From positions 19,872-83,871 of the forward strand of contig PDPU01000030.1 of assembly GCA_002746645.1 (NCBI GenBank): a stretch of 64,000 nt of DNA. The letters run 5' to 3'. Below, in pieces: positions 24,799 to 34,143 of this stretch. This DNA comes from Gammaproteobacteria bacterium. GTDB taxonomy: Bacteria > Pseudomonadota > Gammaproteobacteria > Granulosicoccales > Granulosicoccaceae. The number at the start of each line of letters is the position of its first letter. The first letter of the stretch is position 1. Position numbers and translations under genes: made by a program. The notes below the pieces were generated by a model. The model saw only the letters and a program-made list of their open reading frames with translations. It was not told the DNA's origin and ran no database searches.

Positions 24799-26807
24799 GA
24801 GGTTTCGCCCGCATCGCCGCCGCCGTACCGAGTGCCACGGCAGGAAACGTCACCCTCAACCGTGACCGCACGCTCGATCTCTGGCGCGAGGCACATCGTG
24901 CCGGCGTGCAGGTGATGTGCTTTCCGGAGATGGGAATCGCCGGCTACAGCATTCGTGACCTCGTGCTGCAGGAAACCCTGCTCGACGCCTGCGAGGACGC
25001 ACTCGTGTCGCTCATCGAAGCCAGCCACTCGCTCAAGCCGCTGGCCATGGCAGGCCTGCCGCTGCGGCACCCCACCGGCGTCTACAACTGTGCGGCGGTC
25101 ATTCAGGGAGGCAAGCTGCTTGGCGTCGTGCCCAAGGCGTATCTACCGAACTACCGCGAATTCGAGGAAGCACGCTGGTACCGCCCGGGCATCGAGGTTG
25201 CCGATGATGCGCGTATCCACATTGCGGGTGTCGAGGTTCCCTTCGGTACCAATCTCCTGTTCGCGGCCCAGGTGCCCGACCTCGTCGTCGGCGCGGAAAT
25301 CTGCGAAGACATGTGGGTGCAGAGTCCGCCCTCGATGCACCTCGTTTCCGGCGGGGCGACGATCATCGGCAATCTCTCGGCGTCGAACTTCACCGTCGGC
25401 AAGGCCGAGATACGCCGCACGCTGGCCACCTCGCTCGGCGAGCGGGGCAAGTGTGCCTATATCTACGTCGCCGCGGGTCCGGGAGAATCCTCCACCGATG
25501 TCGCCTTCGACGCCGATGCCTTCATCTGCGAACTCGACACGGTGGTGGCCGAGTCCGAACGCTTCAAGCGTGAAGGTCAACTCGTGATTCAGGACATCGA
25601 TCTCGAACGTCTCGCCTTCGAGCGCCGCAGCACGGGGTCCTTCGGCGACTGCGCGGCAGCCGGCACGCGCAGGTTCCGACGCATTCCCTTCACCGTGCGC
25701 GAAACCGCCACCCTGGTGAAGGCGGTTTCACCCACACCATTCATACCGAGCAAGGCCGAAACGCTCGCCACGCGCTGCTGGGAAACCTTCGAGATCCAGA
25801 GCAATGCCCTCGCCACGCGCATGACGGCGATCGGCAAACCGAAACTCGTCCTCGGCGTCTCCGGTGGACTCGACTCCACTCATGCCGCCCTGGTATCGGC
25901 CGCCGCGCTCGACCTGGCAGGCCAGCCGCGAAGTGATCTGGTCGCCGTTACCATGCCGGGCTTCGGCACCAGCGACGGTACCCGCTCGAACGCCGAGACC
26001 CTCGCCCACGCGCTCGGCGCGGACTTCATGGAAATCGGCATATCGGACGCGAGCCGCACCGTGCTGCAGGCCGTCGGTCATCCGGCAGCCGACGAAAGTC
26101 AGAGCCTCGAAGAGCTGCTCGCCAGACTCAGGGAAAAGCCCGAACTTGGCGACGTGACGCTCGAAAACATCCAGGCGCGCATGCGCACACTGGTGCTGAT
26201 GAGCCTCGCCAACAGCCACCGTGGCATCGTCGTCGGCACGGGCGACCTGTCCGAAAAGGCACTCGGCTGGTCGACGTACGCCGGCGACCACATCGCCATG
26301 TACGACGTCAATGCAGGCGTGCCGAAGACACTGATCCAGTTCCTGATACGCTGGGTGGCCAACGAACGTGCCACGACCTGGAGCGACTGCGACACCCTGC
26401 GCGAAACCCTGTTCTCGATTCTCGACACACCGATCTCCCCCGAACTGCTGCCTGCCGACGCCTCGGGCCGCATCGCACAGCTCACCGAAGAAACGATCGG
26501 GCCCTATGAACTGCACGATTTCTACCTTTTCCACTTCGTGCGCGGCGGTGCGCGACCGGGACGCATTCTCGACCTTGCCCGGCAGGCCTTCGACGTCGAA
26601 CGCTACGACGACGAAACACTGAGGCAATGGCTGCTGGTCTTTCTCAGGCGTTTCTTCACTCAGCAGTTCAAGCGCTCCTGCACCGCCGACGGCCCGAAGG
26701 TGCTGCCCGTGGCACTCTCGCCGCGCGGTGACTGGCGCATGCCATCCGACGCAAACGTGGACATCTGGCTCACCGAAGCAGAGGCCTGGGAAGGCGCTTC
26801 GGCATAA
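24795..26807 (+). CDS. nadE: Glutamine-dependent NAD(+) synthetase
   Basis: A 670-residue two-domain enzyme. The N-terminal nitrilase-fold glutaminase domain contains the catalytic glutamate (CFPEMGIAGYS), lysine (VPKAYLPNYREF) and cysteine (VGAEICEDMW). The C-terminal synthetase domain has the PP-loop VSGGLDSTHAAL near residue 355 and the GTGDLSEKALGWSTYAGD segment. It converts nicotinic acid adenine dinucleotide to NAD with glutamine as nitrogen donor and ATP. It begins on the last codon of the DAHP synthase gene (ATGA), so it is co-translated with it. Length is standard for the long form. Confidence 0.94.
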   Translation: MRGFARIAAAVPSATAGNVTLNRDRTLDLWREAHRAGVQVMCFPEMGIAGYSIRDLVLQETLLDACEDALVSLIEASHSLKPLAMAGLPLRHPTGVYNCAAVIQGGKLLGVVPKAYLPNYREFEEARWYRPGIEVADDARIHIAGVEVPFGTNLLFAAQVPDLVVGAEICEDMWVQSPPSMHLVSGGATIIGNLSASNFTVGKAEIRRTLATSLGERGKCAYIYVAAGPGESSTDVAFDADAFICELDTVVAESERFKREGQLVIQDIDLERLAFERRSTGSFGDCAAAGTRRFRRIPFTVRETATLVKAVSPTPFIPSKAETLATRCWETFEIQSNALATRMTAIGKPKLVLGVSGGLDSTHAALVSAAALDLAGQPRSDLVAVTMPGFGTSDGTRSNAETLAHALGADFMEIGISDASRTVLQAVGHPAADESQSLEELLARLREKPELGDVTLENIQARMRTLVLMSLANSHRGIVVGTGDLSEKALGWSTYAGDHIAMYDVNAGVPKTLIQFLIRWVANERATTWSDCDTLRETLFSILDTPISPELLPADASGRIAQLTEETIGPYELHDFYLFHFVRGGARPGRILDLARQAFDVERYDDETLRQWLLVFLRRFFTQQFKRSCTADGPKVLPVALSPRGDWRMPSDANVDIWLTEAEAWEGASA

Positions 26808-26876
26808 GCTTCAGGGCGCCTGCACACGTGACGGGACGCCGCTCATCTGCCCGCCAACCCTGCCGACGAGACACCC

Positions 26877-28430
26877 ATGATGCAGAGCGAAACGACAACG
26901 AAACCACTCAGGAAGAAGGACACGCGCAAGCTCGGAAAACTGCGCGTTCAGCTGAGTGGTCTCTTCCCCCGTATCCGTGACGATCGCAATGAGCCACGTA
27001 CCGTGGTCATCGTGCCGAGCCTGACCCTCGACGAGGAAGTGCTGTCGCGCATCTCGGGCGTCCACCACTACGAAGAGCGTCTTCTCTGTCTGCTGCTTCT
27101 GCTTCGCTACCCGCGTACTCACGTGATCTACGTGACCTCGACGCCGATCAACGAAGAGATCATCGACTACTACCTGCATCTCCTGCCGGGCATACCGGCC
27201 CTGCATGCACGCCGGCGGCTGACACTCATTTCCTGCGACGATGCCTCACCGAAGTCGTTGACCGCCAAACTCCTCGAACGCCCGCGCGTGCTCGGACGCA
27301 TCCGCGAAGCCATTCCCGACCGCCACTGCGCACACCTCAGTTGCTTTACCGTGACCGAACTCGAAGCCAGACTCAGCCTGAAGCTCGAACTGCCACTCTA
27401 CGGCTGCGATCCTTCGCTGACCACGCTCGGCGACAAGAGCGGATCACGCAAGCTCTTCAGGGCCGCAGGGCTCGACCTTCCCGATGGCGCCGAGGATCTC
27501 GAAACCCCTGATGACGTGATCGAAGAACTGGCCGCACTCAAGGAACGGCAACCCGAGCTTCGGCGCGCCGTGGTCAAGATCAACGAAGGCTTCTCGGGTG
27601 AAGGCAACGCCGTGTTTCACTATGACGGCGCACCGGAGGATGCCGACAAGCTACGACGCTGGATCCGCGATCGCCTGCCGAACCTGGCCTACGAGGCAGG
27701 TGAAATGAGCTGGGCGGTGTTCTCCGGCAAGCTCGAAGCCATGGGCGGCATCGTCGAAGCCTTCATCGAAGGCGAAAACAAGCGCTCACCCTCCGTGCAG
27801 TGTCGCATCGACCCCATCGGCTCGGTGGATGCCATGTCCACGCACGATCAGATTCTCGGCGGCGCCAGCGGTCAGATATTCCTTGGCGCACGTTTCCCTG
27901 CGGATGACGAATACCGTCTGGAAATACAGGAAGCCGGCATGAAGGTGGCGCAGCTGCTCGGCGACAAAGGTGTGCTCGGGCGCTTCTCGATCGATTTCCT
28001 CTCGGTGCGAGACGAAAGCCAGCCGGGTAACTGGAAACACTACGCCATCGAGATCAACCTCAGAAAGGGCGGCACCACCCACCCTTTCATGATGCTGCAG
28101 TCACTGACCGACGGCGCCTACGATGCGGCAACGGGCCACTACCTCACACGGAACGGTCGGCCGCGCTACTACCACGCTTCCGACAACCTCGAATCCGAAC
28201 TCTACAAGGGCCTCCTGCCCTACGACCTCGTCGACATCGCGGCAATGCACCAGCTGAACTTCCACAGTACGCAGCAACAGGGCGTGGTGTTTCATCTGAT
28301 GGGCGCCCTGTCGGAATTCGGCAAGCTCGGTGTTGTCTGCATCGGCGACTCGCCCGAACGCGCCTCGGAGTACTACGAGGAAACCGTTGCGATTCTCGAC
28401 AAGGAAGGCCGGGCCTGGCAAGGTCTTTGA
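26877..28430 (+). CDS. ATP-grasp protein related to peptide ligase PGM1
   Basis: A 517-residue protein with an ATP-grasp fold in its middle and C-terminal half (AVVKINEGFSGEGNAVFHYDG near residue 240, LGRFSIDFLSVRD, and HYAIEINLRKGGTTHP near 390). The N-terminal third (TVVIVPSLTLDEEVLSRISG; LRYPRTHVIYVTSTPI) is shared with proteins annotated as PGM1-related; PGM1 itself is a peptide ligase in pheganomycin biosynthesis. No amino-acid-activating or peptide precursor gene is next to it, so a natural-product role is not shown. Two adjacent ATG codons open the gene. A 50-bp gap separates it from the AIM24 gene on the same strand, so they may form an operon. Confidence 0.78.
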   Translation: MMQSETTTKPLRKKDTRKLGKLRVQLSGLFPRIRDDRNEPRTVVIVPSLTLDEEVLSRISGVHHYEERLLCLLLLLRYPRTHVIYVTSTPINEEIIDYYLHLLPGIPALHARRRLTLISCDDASPKSLTAKLLERPRVLGRIREAIPDRHCAHLSCFTVTELEARLSLKLELPLYGCDPSLTTLGDKSGSRKLFRAAGLDLPDGAEDLETPDDVIEELAALKERQPELRRAVVKINEGFSGEGNAVFHYDGAPEDADKLRRWIRDRLPNLAYEAGEMSWAVFSGKLEAMGGIVEAFIEGENKRSPSVQCRIDPIGSVDAMSTHDQILGGASGQIFLGARFPADDEYRLEIQEAGMKVAQLLGDKGVLGRFSIDFLSVRDESQPGNWKHYAIEINLRKGGTTHPFMMLQSLTDGAYDAATGHYLTRNGRPRYYHASDNLESELYKGLLPYDLVDIAAMHQLNFHSTQQQGVVFHLMGALSEFGKLGVVCIGDSPERASEYYEETVAILDKEGRAWQGL

Positions 28431-28480
28431 GCACAGCGGAACCGAACACAACCATTCACCACTGAACCCAGGGAGTTTCC

Positions 28481-29269
28481 ATGCCACAGCAATCTCACGA
28501 AGTCGACTACGAAATCATCGGCGACGACATGCAGATCGTCGAAGTCGAACTCGACCCGGATGAAATCGTCGTCGCCGAGGCCGGCGCCATGAACTACATG
28601 GAAGACGGCATCGCCTTCGAGACGCGCATGGGAGATGGCTCGCGACCGGTCAAGGGCGTCATGGATTCCCTTCTGAACATCGGCAAGCGCGTGCTCACGG
28701 GAGAGTCGGTGTTCATGACCCACTTCACCAACATCGGCACGGGCAAGAAACGCGTGGCTTTCGCCGCCCCCTACCCAGGCCGCATCGTGCCGCTCGACCT
28801 CGATGACGTCGGCGGCGAACTCTACTGTCAGAAGGATGCCTTTCTCTGCGCCGCCTACGGCACCGCCATCGACATCGCCTTCCAGCGCAAACTCGGCACC
28901 GGCTTCTTCGGTGGCGAGGGCTTCATCCTGCAGCACCTCAAGGGTGACGGCATGGCCTTCGTGCACATCGGCGGCACCGTGGTGAAGAAGGAACTCCGCG
29001 GCGAAACCCTCCGCGTCGACACGGGCTGCCTCGCCGCCTTCACGAACGGCATCGACTACGACATCGAGCGTGCCGGCAATCTGAAATCCATGGTCTTCGG
29101 TGGCGAAGGGCTGTTCCTCGCCACCCTGCAAGGTCACGGCACGGTCTATCTCCAGAGCCTCCCCTTCTCACGTCTCGCCAATCGTGTGGTGCAGGCCTCG
29201 GGCTCGTTCGGTGGCAAGGGTGAAGGCAGCGTGCTCGGTGGCCTCGGGGACATGTTCGGGGACCGCTGA
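28481..29269 (+). CDS. AIM24 family protein (TIGR00266)
   Basis: A 262-residue beta-rich protein with the family opening [31 protein letters not shown], glycine-rich beta turns ([15 protein letters not shown]) and a C-terminal glycine-rich end. Homologues occur in bacteria, archaea and yeast mitochondria (Aim24). Their biochemical function is not established. An AGGGAG ribosome site precedes the ATG by about eight bases. The protein has no signal peptide. It is probably cotranscribed with the upstream ATP-grasp gene. Confidence 0.85.
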   Translation: MPQQSHEVDYEIIGDDMQIVEVELDPDEIVVAEAGAMNYMEDGIAFETRMGDGSRPVKGVMDSLLNIGKRVLTGESVFMTHFTNIGTGKKRVAFAAPYPGRIVPLDLDDVGGELYCQKDAFLCAAYGTAIDIAFQRKLGTGFFGGEGFILQHLKGDGMAFVHIGGTVVKKELRGETLRVDTGCLAAFTNGIDYDIERAGNLKSMVFGGEGLFLATLQGHGTVYLQSLPFSRLANRVVQASGSFGGKGEGSVLGGLGDMFGDR

Positions 29270-29350
29270 CGTTCGAAGATTGTTGTCCGGAGAGAGGTTT
29301 CGAATGTCAGGACGCATGCACAGGGTGCAAGACACGCGCGAGTCCATCGA

Positions 29351-29615
29351 CTATTGATGCAGGAATTCCGGAAAACTCATGTCCATCAGACTCCGTACAT
29401 ATCCGCCGACGTCAACCACTTCACATAGGTGCTTCTTCAGTGTTTCGTCAATCTCCGGACACTCTGCTTCCTGATCAATGCCCCTCCATTGATACTGCTT
29501 GAAACGTTGGTACTGACTCGGCAGAACAGGACCATGAACCCACGCCTGAAAGTCCTCTGAAGCATTTCCTGTGACTGCAGGAATGGTGCTGTGGTCCACG
29601 CCCGACTTCCAGTCT
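29351..29615 (-). pseudogene. Decayed Panacea-domain (DUF4065) gene fragment
   Basis: Downstream of cbpM on the same strand, translation from about 29563 to the stop at 29351 gives SEDFQAWVHGPVLPSQYQRF followed by a proline/acid-rich stretch and HLCEVVDVGGYVRSLM. The DFQAWVHGPVLPS motif is diagnostic for Panacea/DUF4065 proteins, many of which are antitoxins. The N-terminal helices of the domain (tyrosine-rich LLYYAQGW-type) are missing and the C-terminal end is cut at FPEFLHQ. It is thus a remnant, not a functional gene. No intact toxin partner was identified beside it. Confidence 0.65.
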
Positions 29616-29936
29616 TTAACGCATCGCCAGCAGCAACCGACGCCTGAGATCCTCGATTTCTTCCATGAGATCGAGCGCAAGGGCTGCGCCCGCGAGGTTC
29701 ACGCGCAGGTCCCGCTGGAGGTTCAGGGCCTTCTGTGCCCGCACCACGGTGTTGCCGACGAAACGCCAGTTGCCCGGGTGCGTGCCTTCGGCGGGATGCA
29801 GTACACCTTCATCGACAAGTTCGATGAGGAGTTCGGCGTTCACGCCGCAGACGCTGCAGACCTCGCGCACGCTGAAGACGGTATGCTCGTCGAGCATCAC
29901 GCTAGTGACGTTGCTCATGCTGTTCTCGCTCTGCAT
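29616..29936 (-). CDS. cbpM: CbpM-like chaperone modulator
   Basis: A 106-residue MerR-like protein. The N-terminal helix-turn-helix-like part (VFSVREVCSVCGVNAELLIELVDEGVLHP) and C-terminal coiled region (LALDLMEEIEDLRRRLLLAM) match CbpM, which binds the J domain of CbpA and inhibits its co-chaperone activity. It starts three bases after the cbpA stop, on the same strand, which is the canonical operon arrangement. GAGGG lies ten bases before the ATG at 29936; a second in-frame ATG six codons on is an alternative. Confidence 0.85.
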   Translation of the reverse strand: MQSENSMSNVTSVMLDEHTVFSVREVCSVCGVNAELLIELVDEGVLHPAEGTHPGNWRFVGNTVVRAQKALNLQRDLRVNLAGAALALDLMEEIEDLRRRLLLAMR

Positions 29937-29939
29937 CGA

Positions 29940-30956
29940 TCAGGCCCTCATCTTCTCGCGTGGGTTGACGCCGTCGAAGGCATCACGCAGTGATTCATAG
30001 GCGGTCTTCTGAGCCGCCGTTGCCGCCTTCGGCGCGACGATATCAAGCACCACGAACTGATCTCCGGGCGTCTTTGCCGGAAGCCCACGCCCCTTGAGTC
30101 GAAGGCGTGTGCCCGACCCCGACCCCGGTGGAATCTTCAATTGCACCTTGCCGCCGAGCGTCGGCACTTCCACCGACGCGCCGAGCGCGGCTTCCCAGGG
30201 TGCAACGGGCAGATCCACCTGGATATTCACCCCATCGGGCTTGTATACCGGATGCGGCACCAACTGCACCTCGAGAAAGAGATCGCCTTTCGCACCGCCG
30301 CCGAAGCCCGGGCCACCCTGGCCCGCGAGACGGATGCGCTGGCCTTCGTAAACACCTTTCGGAATCTTCACGTTCAGGGTTTTCGGCTTGACGCTGACAC
30401 GGCCATCGGCACTGACTTCGGGCACGTCGAGCGTGATCTGCCGTGAACCGCCCGCGTACGATTCCTCGAGCGTCAGTGGCATGCGCACGACGGAATCCTC
30501 GCCCTTCATGCTGAAACCGCCACCCGCGCCAGCGGCGCCGCGCGCCTGCGACCAGCCGGAGCCCGATCGCGCGCCGGCGCCGCTACCGGCTCCCGCGGCA
30601 GAGGCACGATAACCGCCGGCACGCTGGCCGAAGATCGATTCGAAGAAGTCACTGAAGTCACCCGCGTCGGTGTAGCCACCACCGGAGAAATCGACATTGC
30701 CGTCCCAGCCGGGTGGTGGCTTGAAGTCCTGCCCGGCCTTCCAGTTCTCGCCGAACTGGTCGTAGAGCTTGCGCTTCTCGGGATCCTTCAGTACCTCGTA
30801 GGCTTCCTTGACCTGCTTGAACTTCTCTTCGGCGTCCTCTTCCTTGCTGACGTCCGGATGATACTTGCGTGCAAGCTTCCGGTAGGCGCGCTTGATGTCG
30901 GCTGCCTCGGCGCTGCGCTCGACACCGAGGAGTTCGTAATAGTCTCTGAATTGCAT
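29940..30956 (-). CDS. cbpA: Curved-DNA-binding protein / DnaJ-like co-chaperone CbpA
   Basis: A 338-residue J-domain protein. Residues 5-70 are the J domain with the essential HPD in [12 protein letters not shown] Gly/Phe-rich segment (about 85-150) follows, and the C-terminal part holds the two peptide-binding beta domains ([39 protein letters not shown]) without the zinc fingers of DnaJ, so it is a CbpA-type protein. It stimulates DnaK and binds curved DNA. The gene precedes cbpM by three bases. It is 90 bp downstream of ffh on the same strand. Confidence 0.92.
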   Translation of the reverse strand: MQFRDYYELLGVERSAEAADIKRAYRKLARKYHPDVSKEEDAEEKFKQVKEAYEVLKDPEKRKLYDQFGENWKAGQDFKPPPGWDGNVDFSGGGYTDAGDFSDFFESIFGQRAGGYRASAAGAGSGAGARSGSGWSQARGAAGAGGGFSMKGEDSVVRMPLTLEESYAGGSRQITLDVPEVSADGRVSVKPKTLNVKIPKGVYEGQRIRLAGQGGPGFGGGAKGDLFLEVQLVPHPVYKPDGVNIQVDLPVAPWEAALGASVEVPTLGGKVQLKIPPGSGSGTRLRLKGRGLPAKTPGDQFVVLDIVAPKAATAAQKTAYESLRDAFDGVNPREKMRA

Positions 30957-31046
30957 GTGTCTGAATCCCTCGATCAGGGTGCGATCAAATACTCACATGA
31001 TGGGGACTGAGGGGCAGATTGGAAGCTCGCGATGCAGGCTGACCCC

Positions 31047-32417
31047 TTACCGAAAGCCCGGCGGCAGCTGCCCTTTCATCGCCCCCATTTGCCGCATCAT
31101 CTTCTTCATGCCACCCTTGCCGGACATCTTCTTCATCATGCGCGACATCTGCTGATGCTGCTTGAGAAGGCGATTGAGATCCTGCACCTGAAGACCGGCA
31201 CCGGCGGCAATGCGCTTCTTCCGCGAACCCTTGAGAATTGCCGGGTGACGACGTTCCTGCGGCGTCATGGAATTGATCAGCGCCACCATGTGCACGAACT
31301 GCCTGTCGTTCTGCATTTGCGCACGCACCTTGTCGTTGAGGCCTTCCATACCGGGCAGCTTGTCGACAATGGACGCCATGCCGCCCATGTTCTGCATCTG
31401 CTCGAGTTGTTCGCGCATGTCGTCGAGGTCGAAGTTGCGGCCCTTGCTGATCTTCTTCGCCAGCTTCTCGGCCTTCCGGTGATCGACCTTGGCAGTGACT
31501 TCCTCGACGAGGCTGACCACGTCGCCCATGCCGAGAATGCGCGAGGCGATGCGCTCCGGGTGGAAGGTTTCGAGCGCGTCCATCTTCTCGCCGGCACCGA
31601 TGAACTTGATCGGCTTTCCCGTCACCACACGTACCGACAGTGCGGCACCGCCACGGGCATCGCCGTCGGTCTTCGTGAGTACCACGCCGGTCAGCGGCAG
31701 TGCTTCACCGAAGGCCGCAGCGGTACGCGCGGCGTCCTGACCGGTCATGCTGTCCACCACGAAGAGGGTTTCAATGGGCGAGAGCGCACGGTGGAGCTGC
31801 TGGATCTCGTCCATCATTTCGTCATCGATGGCAAGACGACCGGCAGTATCGACGAGGAGCACGTCATGGAAGGTCTTCTTCGCTTCGGCCATCGCGGCGT
31901 CGGCAATGGCTACCGGCGCATCCTCGGCGCTGCTCGGGAAGAAGGTGGCGCCGACGCTGCCGGCCACGGTTTCAAGCTGCCGGATGGCCGCGGGGCGGTA
32001 GACGTCGCAGCTCACCACCATGACCTTCTTCCGGTCCTGCTCGATCAGGCGTCTGGCGAGCTTGCCGACGGTGGTGGTCTTGCCTGCTCCCTGAAGCCCT
32101 GCCATGAGCACCACCGCGGGCGGCTGGGTGGCCAGATCGAGCGGCACGGCCTCGGCGCCCATGATCTCGACGAGTTCGTCGTTGACCACCTTGATGAAGG
32201 CCTGCCCGGGCGAGAGGCTGCCGACGACTTCCTGCCCCATGGCCTTTTCGCGCACGGCGTCGGTGAACTGCTTGACCACCGGCAACGCCACATCGGCCTC
32301 GAGCAGTGCCATGCGCACTTCGCGAAGCGCATCCTTGATGTTGTCTTCGGTCAGCCGCCCCTGACCACGAATGTTCTTGATCGTCTTGCCGAGACGTTCA
32401 CTGAGATTGTCGAACAT
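31047..32417 (-). CDS. ffh: Signal recognition particle protein Ffh
   Basis: A 456-residue SRP54 GTPase. The N domain occupies residues 1-90; the G domain has GLQGAGKTTTVGKLA, SCDVYRPAAIRQL, DTAGRLAIDD and TKTDGDARGG; the M domain is methionine-rich and contains MTPQERRHPAILKGSRKKRIAAGAG, which binds 4.5S RNA. With 4.5S RNA it delivers nascent inner-membrane proteins to FtsY. It lies on the minus strand, divergent from the LysM protein and followed by cbpA-cbpM. Length is typical. No 4.5S RNA gene was found next to it. Confidence 0.95.
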   Translation of the reverse strand: MFDNLSERLGKTIKNIRGQGRLTEDNIKDALREVRMALLEADVALPVVKQFTDAVREKAMGQEVVGSLSPGQAFIKVVNDELVEIMGAEAVPLDLATQPPAVVLMAGLQGAGKTTTVGKLARRLIEQDRKKVMVVSCDVYRPAAIRQLETVAGSVGATFFPSSAEDAPVAIADAAMAEAKKTFHDVLLVDTAGRLAIDDEMMDEIQQLHRALSPIETLFVVDSMTGQDAARTAAAFGEALPLTGVVLTKTDGDARGGAALSVRVVTGKPIKFIGAGEKMDALETFHPERIASRILGMGDVVSLVEEVTAKVDHRKAEKLAKKISKGRNFDLDDMREQLEQMQNMGGMASIVDKLPGMEGLNDKVRAQMQNDRQFVHMVALINSMTPQERRHPAILKGSRKKRIAAGAGLQVQDLNRLLKQHQQMSRMMKKMSGKGGMKKMMRQMGAMKGQLPPGFR

Positions 32418-32695
32418 GACTGTTTCCGGTCTGTGCCCGAACGCCGACCGACACGGTTGGCGAGCAGGATCGATGGTTGGCCGAGGGACAGCCCGCGCCT
32501 GCTGACGACAAGGTAACCGTTGCCGCTGACGGGAAGCTGCTCTGGGCTGATTATAAGTGAAGCCCCGCCAGGCTTCGCCGGTGGTGAATCCGAGCTGTGT
32601 TAACGTGACGCCGACTGGCGTGATCGCACTGTATTGACGATCAATGATCGACGATCAACGCGCAGCCGCTACCGACCTACAGGAGATCAAGACTC
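32418..32695. other. Divergent intergenic region between ffh and the BON-LysM gene
   Basis: No gene is seen in these 278 bases. A direct repeat GACGATCAA occurs at 32636-32644 and 32650-32658, and the sequence between them is partly palindromic. An AGGAG ribosome site for the LysM gene lies just before 32696. Promoters in both directions are expected here but no convincing pair of hexamers was identified. Confidence 0.5.
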
Positions 32696-33139
32696 ATGGG
32701 ACTTTTCGACTTCGCCTCGAACCTCGGCAAGAAGCTCTTCGACAACGATGACGACGCACCGACGAAAATCAAGGATGCGATCGAGCAGGACAACCCCGGC
32801 GTCGAAGACCTCGACGTGAAATTCGAGAACGGCAAGGCCATCCTCTCGGGCAAGGCGAGTTCGGCCGAAGCGATGGAGAAAGCCGTGCTCATCGCCGGCA
32901 ACAACGAGGGTGTCTCGGAAGTGGATGTCTCGGGTCTCAGCTCCGACGGCCCGGCCGACAACGTCGTCTACTACACCGTGGAATCGGGCGACACACTCTC
33001 GAAGATTGCCAAAGAGTATCTCGGCGACGCCATGGCCTACCCGCAGATCTTCGAAGCCAACCGCGAAGTCATCAAGGATCCCGACCTCATCTACCCCGGC
33101 CAGAAGATTCGCATTCCGGGCGGCAAGCTGCCGGGCTGA
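32696..33139 (+). CDS. BON and LysM domain protein (Kbp/YgaU-like)
   Basis: A 147-residue cytoplasmic-looking protein. A BON domain spans about residues 25-85 (KIKDAIEQDNPGVEDLDVKF) and a LysM domain occupies the C-terminus (YYTVESGDTLSKIAKEYLGD to IYPGQKIRIPGG). There is no signal peptide. This is the exact architecture and length of E. coli Kbp (YgaU), a potassium-binding protein that helps growth under K+ or osmotic stress. An AGGAGATCAA sequence provides the ribosome site. The gene stands alone. Confidence 0.9.
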   Translation: MGLFDFASNLGKKLFDNDDDAPTKIKDAIEQDNPGVEDLDVKFENGKAILSGKASSAEAMEKAVLIAGNNEGVSEVDVSGLSSDGPADNVVYYTVESGDTLSKIAKEYLGDAMAYPQIFEANREVIKDPDLIYPGQKIRIPGGKLPG

Positions 33140-33170
33140 GTGCACTTCCCTTGCTTCCCGAGGCTGCCGG

Positions 33171-34064
33171 TCAGTGCTCGGGAAGCGCTTTCCTGCCCGC
33201 CGAACCAACCTGCGATTCCAGCGATACCCTGCGCCCGTCGCGGCTCCCCGCAGCATGTGCCTCGCTGTTGCGGTAACGCACCCGTTTCGTGCGTGCATGC
33301 GCGAGGCCCTTGCTGCAGTTGCGTTCCACCAGCGCCAGCTTGTCGGTGATGAGACTCGTGCCGGGGGCGCCGGAGCCTGCCGCCGCCATCGCCCTGTCGC
33401 GTTCGGCCTGCTCCCGCGCCCTGCGCTCGCGATCGAGTTCCTGCACCCGTTCGAGCACCGAGAGCGCAAAGGCCACACGGTAATCGAAGCTTGACGAGCG
33501 CCCGGGCGGCACCGTGCCTTCACGTTTTCTGGCTGCAAGCGAGCGTTCCATGGCCTCGCCGAGGTAGTCGTTGGTCAGCGTGGCCACGCGCGTGTCGATG
33601 TCGAAACCACGGAACTCGATGATGCCGTCGCCTTTCACCACCAGGCAGTCGTGCAGGAGCCCGACGGCCGAGGCGAGTACCTGCACATAGGTGGGAATGG
33701 CCCGGTAGCGGCGGGAGATGGTGCTGGTGCCGAACTCGGGCGACTCGAGGTCGGCTTCCGTGATGCCGAATCGCCGCATCAGCGATTCGCAGCGTCTGAG
33801 CGCGATTTCCGCCTCGTGCGGACTCGATTCCGTGGCCTGGCTCATGGCGTAGAGCTTGCGGATACGCGCCAGCAGGCGTTCGCGGTCGGGAACACCCTCG
33901 GATGCATCCCGGGATGTGCCCCGGCATGCGCCCTGCGCTGTACCCCGGGACGTGTCTCGACTTGCGTCCTGCGCCGCCCCTCGGTTTGCCTGTCGTGTGT
34001 CGGAAGAGTGCATGCCGTCGGCGGTGTGCCGGCCTGCCCTGGCCCGGCGCTTCGAGTCGTTCAT
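33171..34064 (-). CDS. DUF2786 domain-containing protein
   Basis: A 297-residue protein. The DUF2786 segment lies near residues 60-100 (LLARIRKLYAMSQATESSPHEAEIALRRCESLMRRFGI), followed by the helical DUF7168-like region (YVQVLASAVGLLHDCLVV). Residues 15-55 are a low-complexity stretch rich in Arg, Asp, Thr and Ser, made of a short repeated motif; the DNA repeats accordingly. The ATG at 34064 was preferred because an upstream in-frame ATG adds unrelated residues. The stop lies 32 bp from the convergent LysM gene. The function of DUF2786 proteins is unknown. Confidence 0.72.
   Translation of the reverse strand: MNDSKRRARAGRHTADGMHSSDTRQANRGAAQDASRDTSRGTAQGACRGTSRDASEGVPDRERLLARIRKLYAMSQATESSPHEAEIALRRCESLMRRFGITEADLESPEFGTSTISRRYRAIPTYVQVLASAVGLLHDCLVVKGDGIIEFRGFDIDTRVATLTNDYLGEAMERSLAARKREGTVPPGRSSSFDYRVAFALSVLERVQELDRERRAREQAERDRAMAAAGSGAPGTSLITDKLALVERNCSKGLAHARTKRVRYRNSEAHAAGSRDGRRVSLESQVGSAGRKALPEH
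33895..33990. repeat. Degenerate repeat in the DUF2786 gene
   Basis: An imperfect array of CCGGGATGTGCCC-like and TGCGTCCTGCGC-like units within the N-terminal coding part. It encodes the arginine/aspartate/glycine/threonine-rich stretch (RDTSRGTAQGACRGTSRDAS). The units are about 24 bp and degenerate, consistent with slippage expansion of a disordered region. Confidence 0.5.
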
Positions 34065-34143
34065 CGGGATTCCATTCGTCCTTGAAGGGCAATCGAGGCT
34101 AACATAGAACTCAGTCCCTTCGTCATGTTGCCGAAGCCAACGC

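Noticed and set aside
30990..31046. 4.5S RNA or other small RNA next to ffh
   Set aside because: GGGG and CCCC tracts could pair, but the conserved GGAAGCAGCC-like loop of 4.5S RNA is absent and there is no tidy hairpin.
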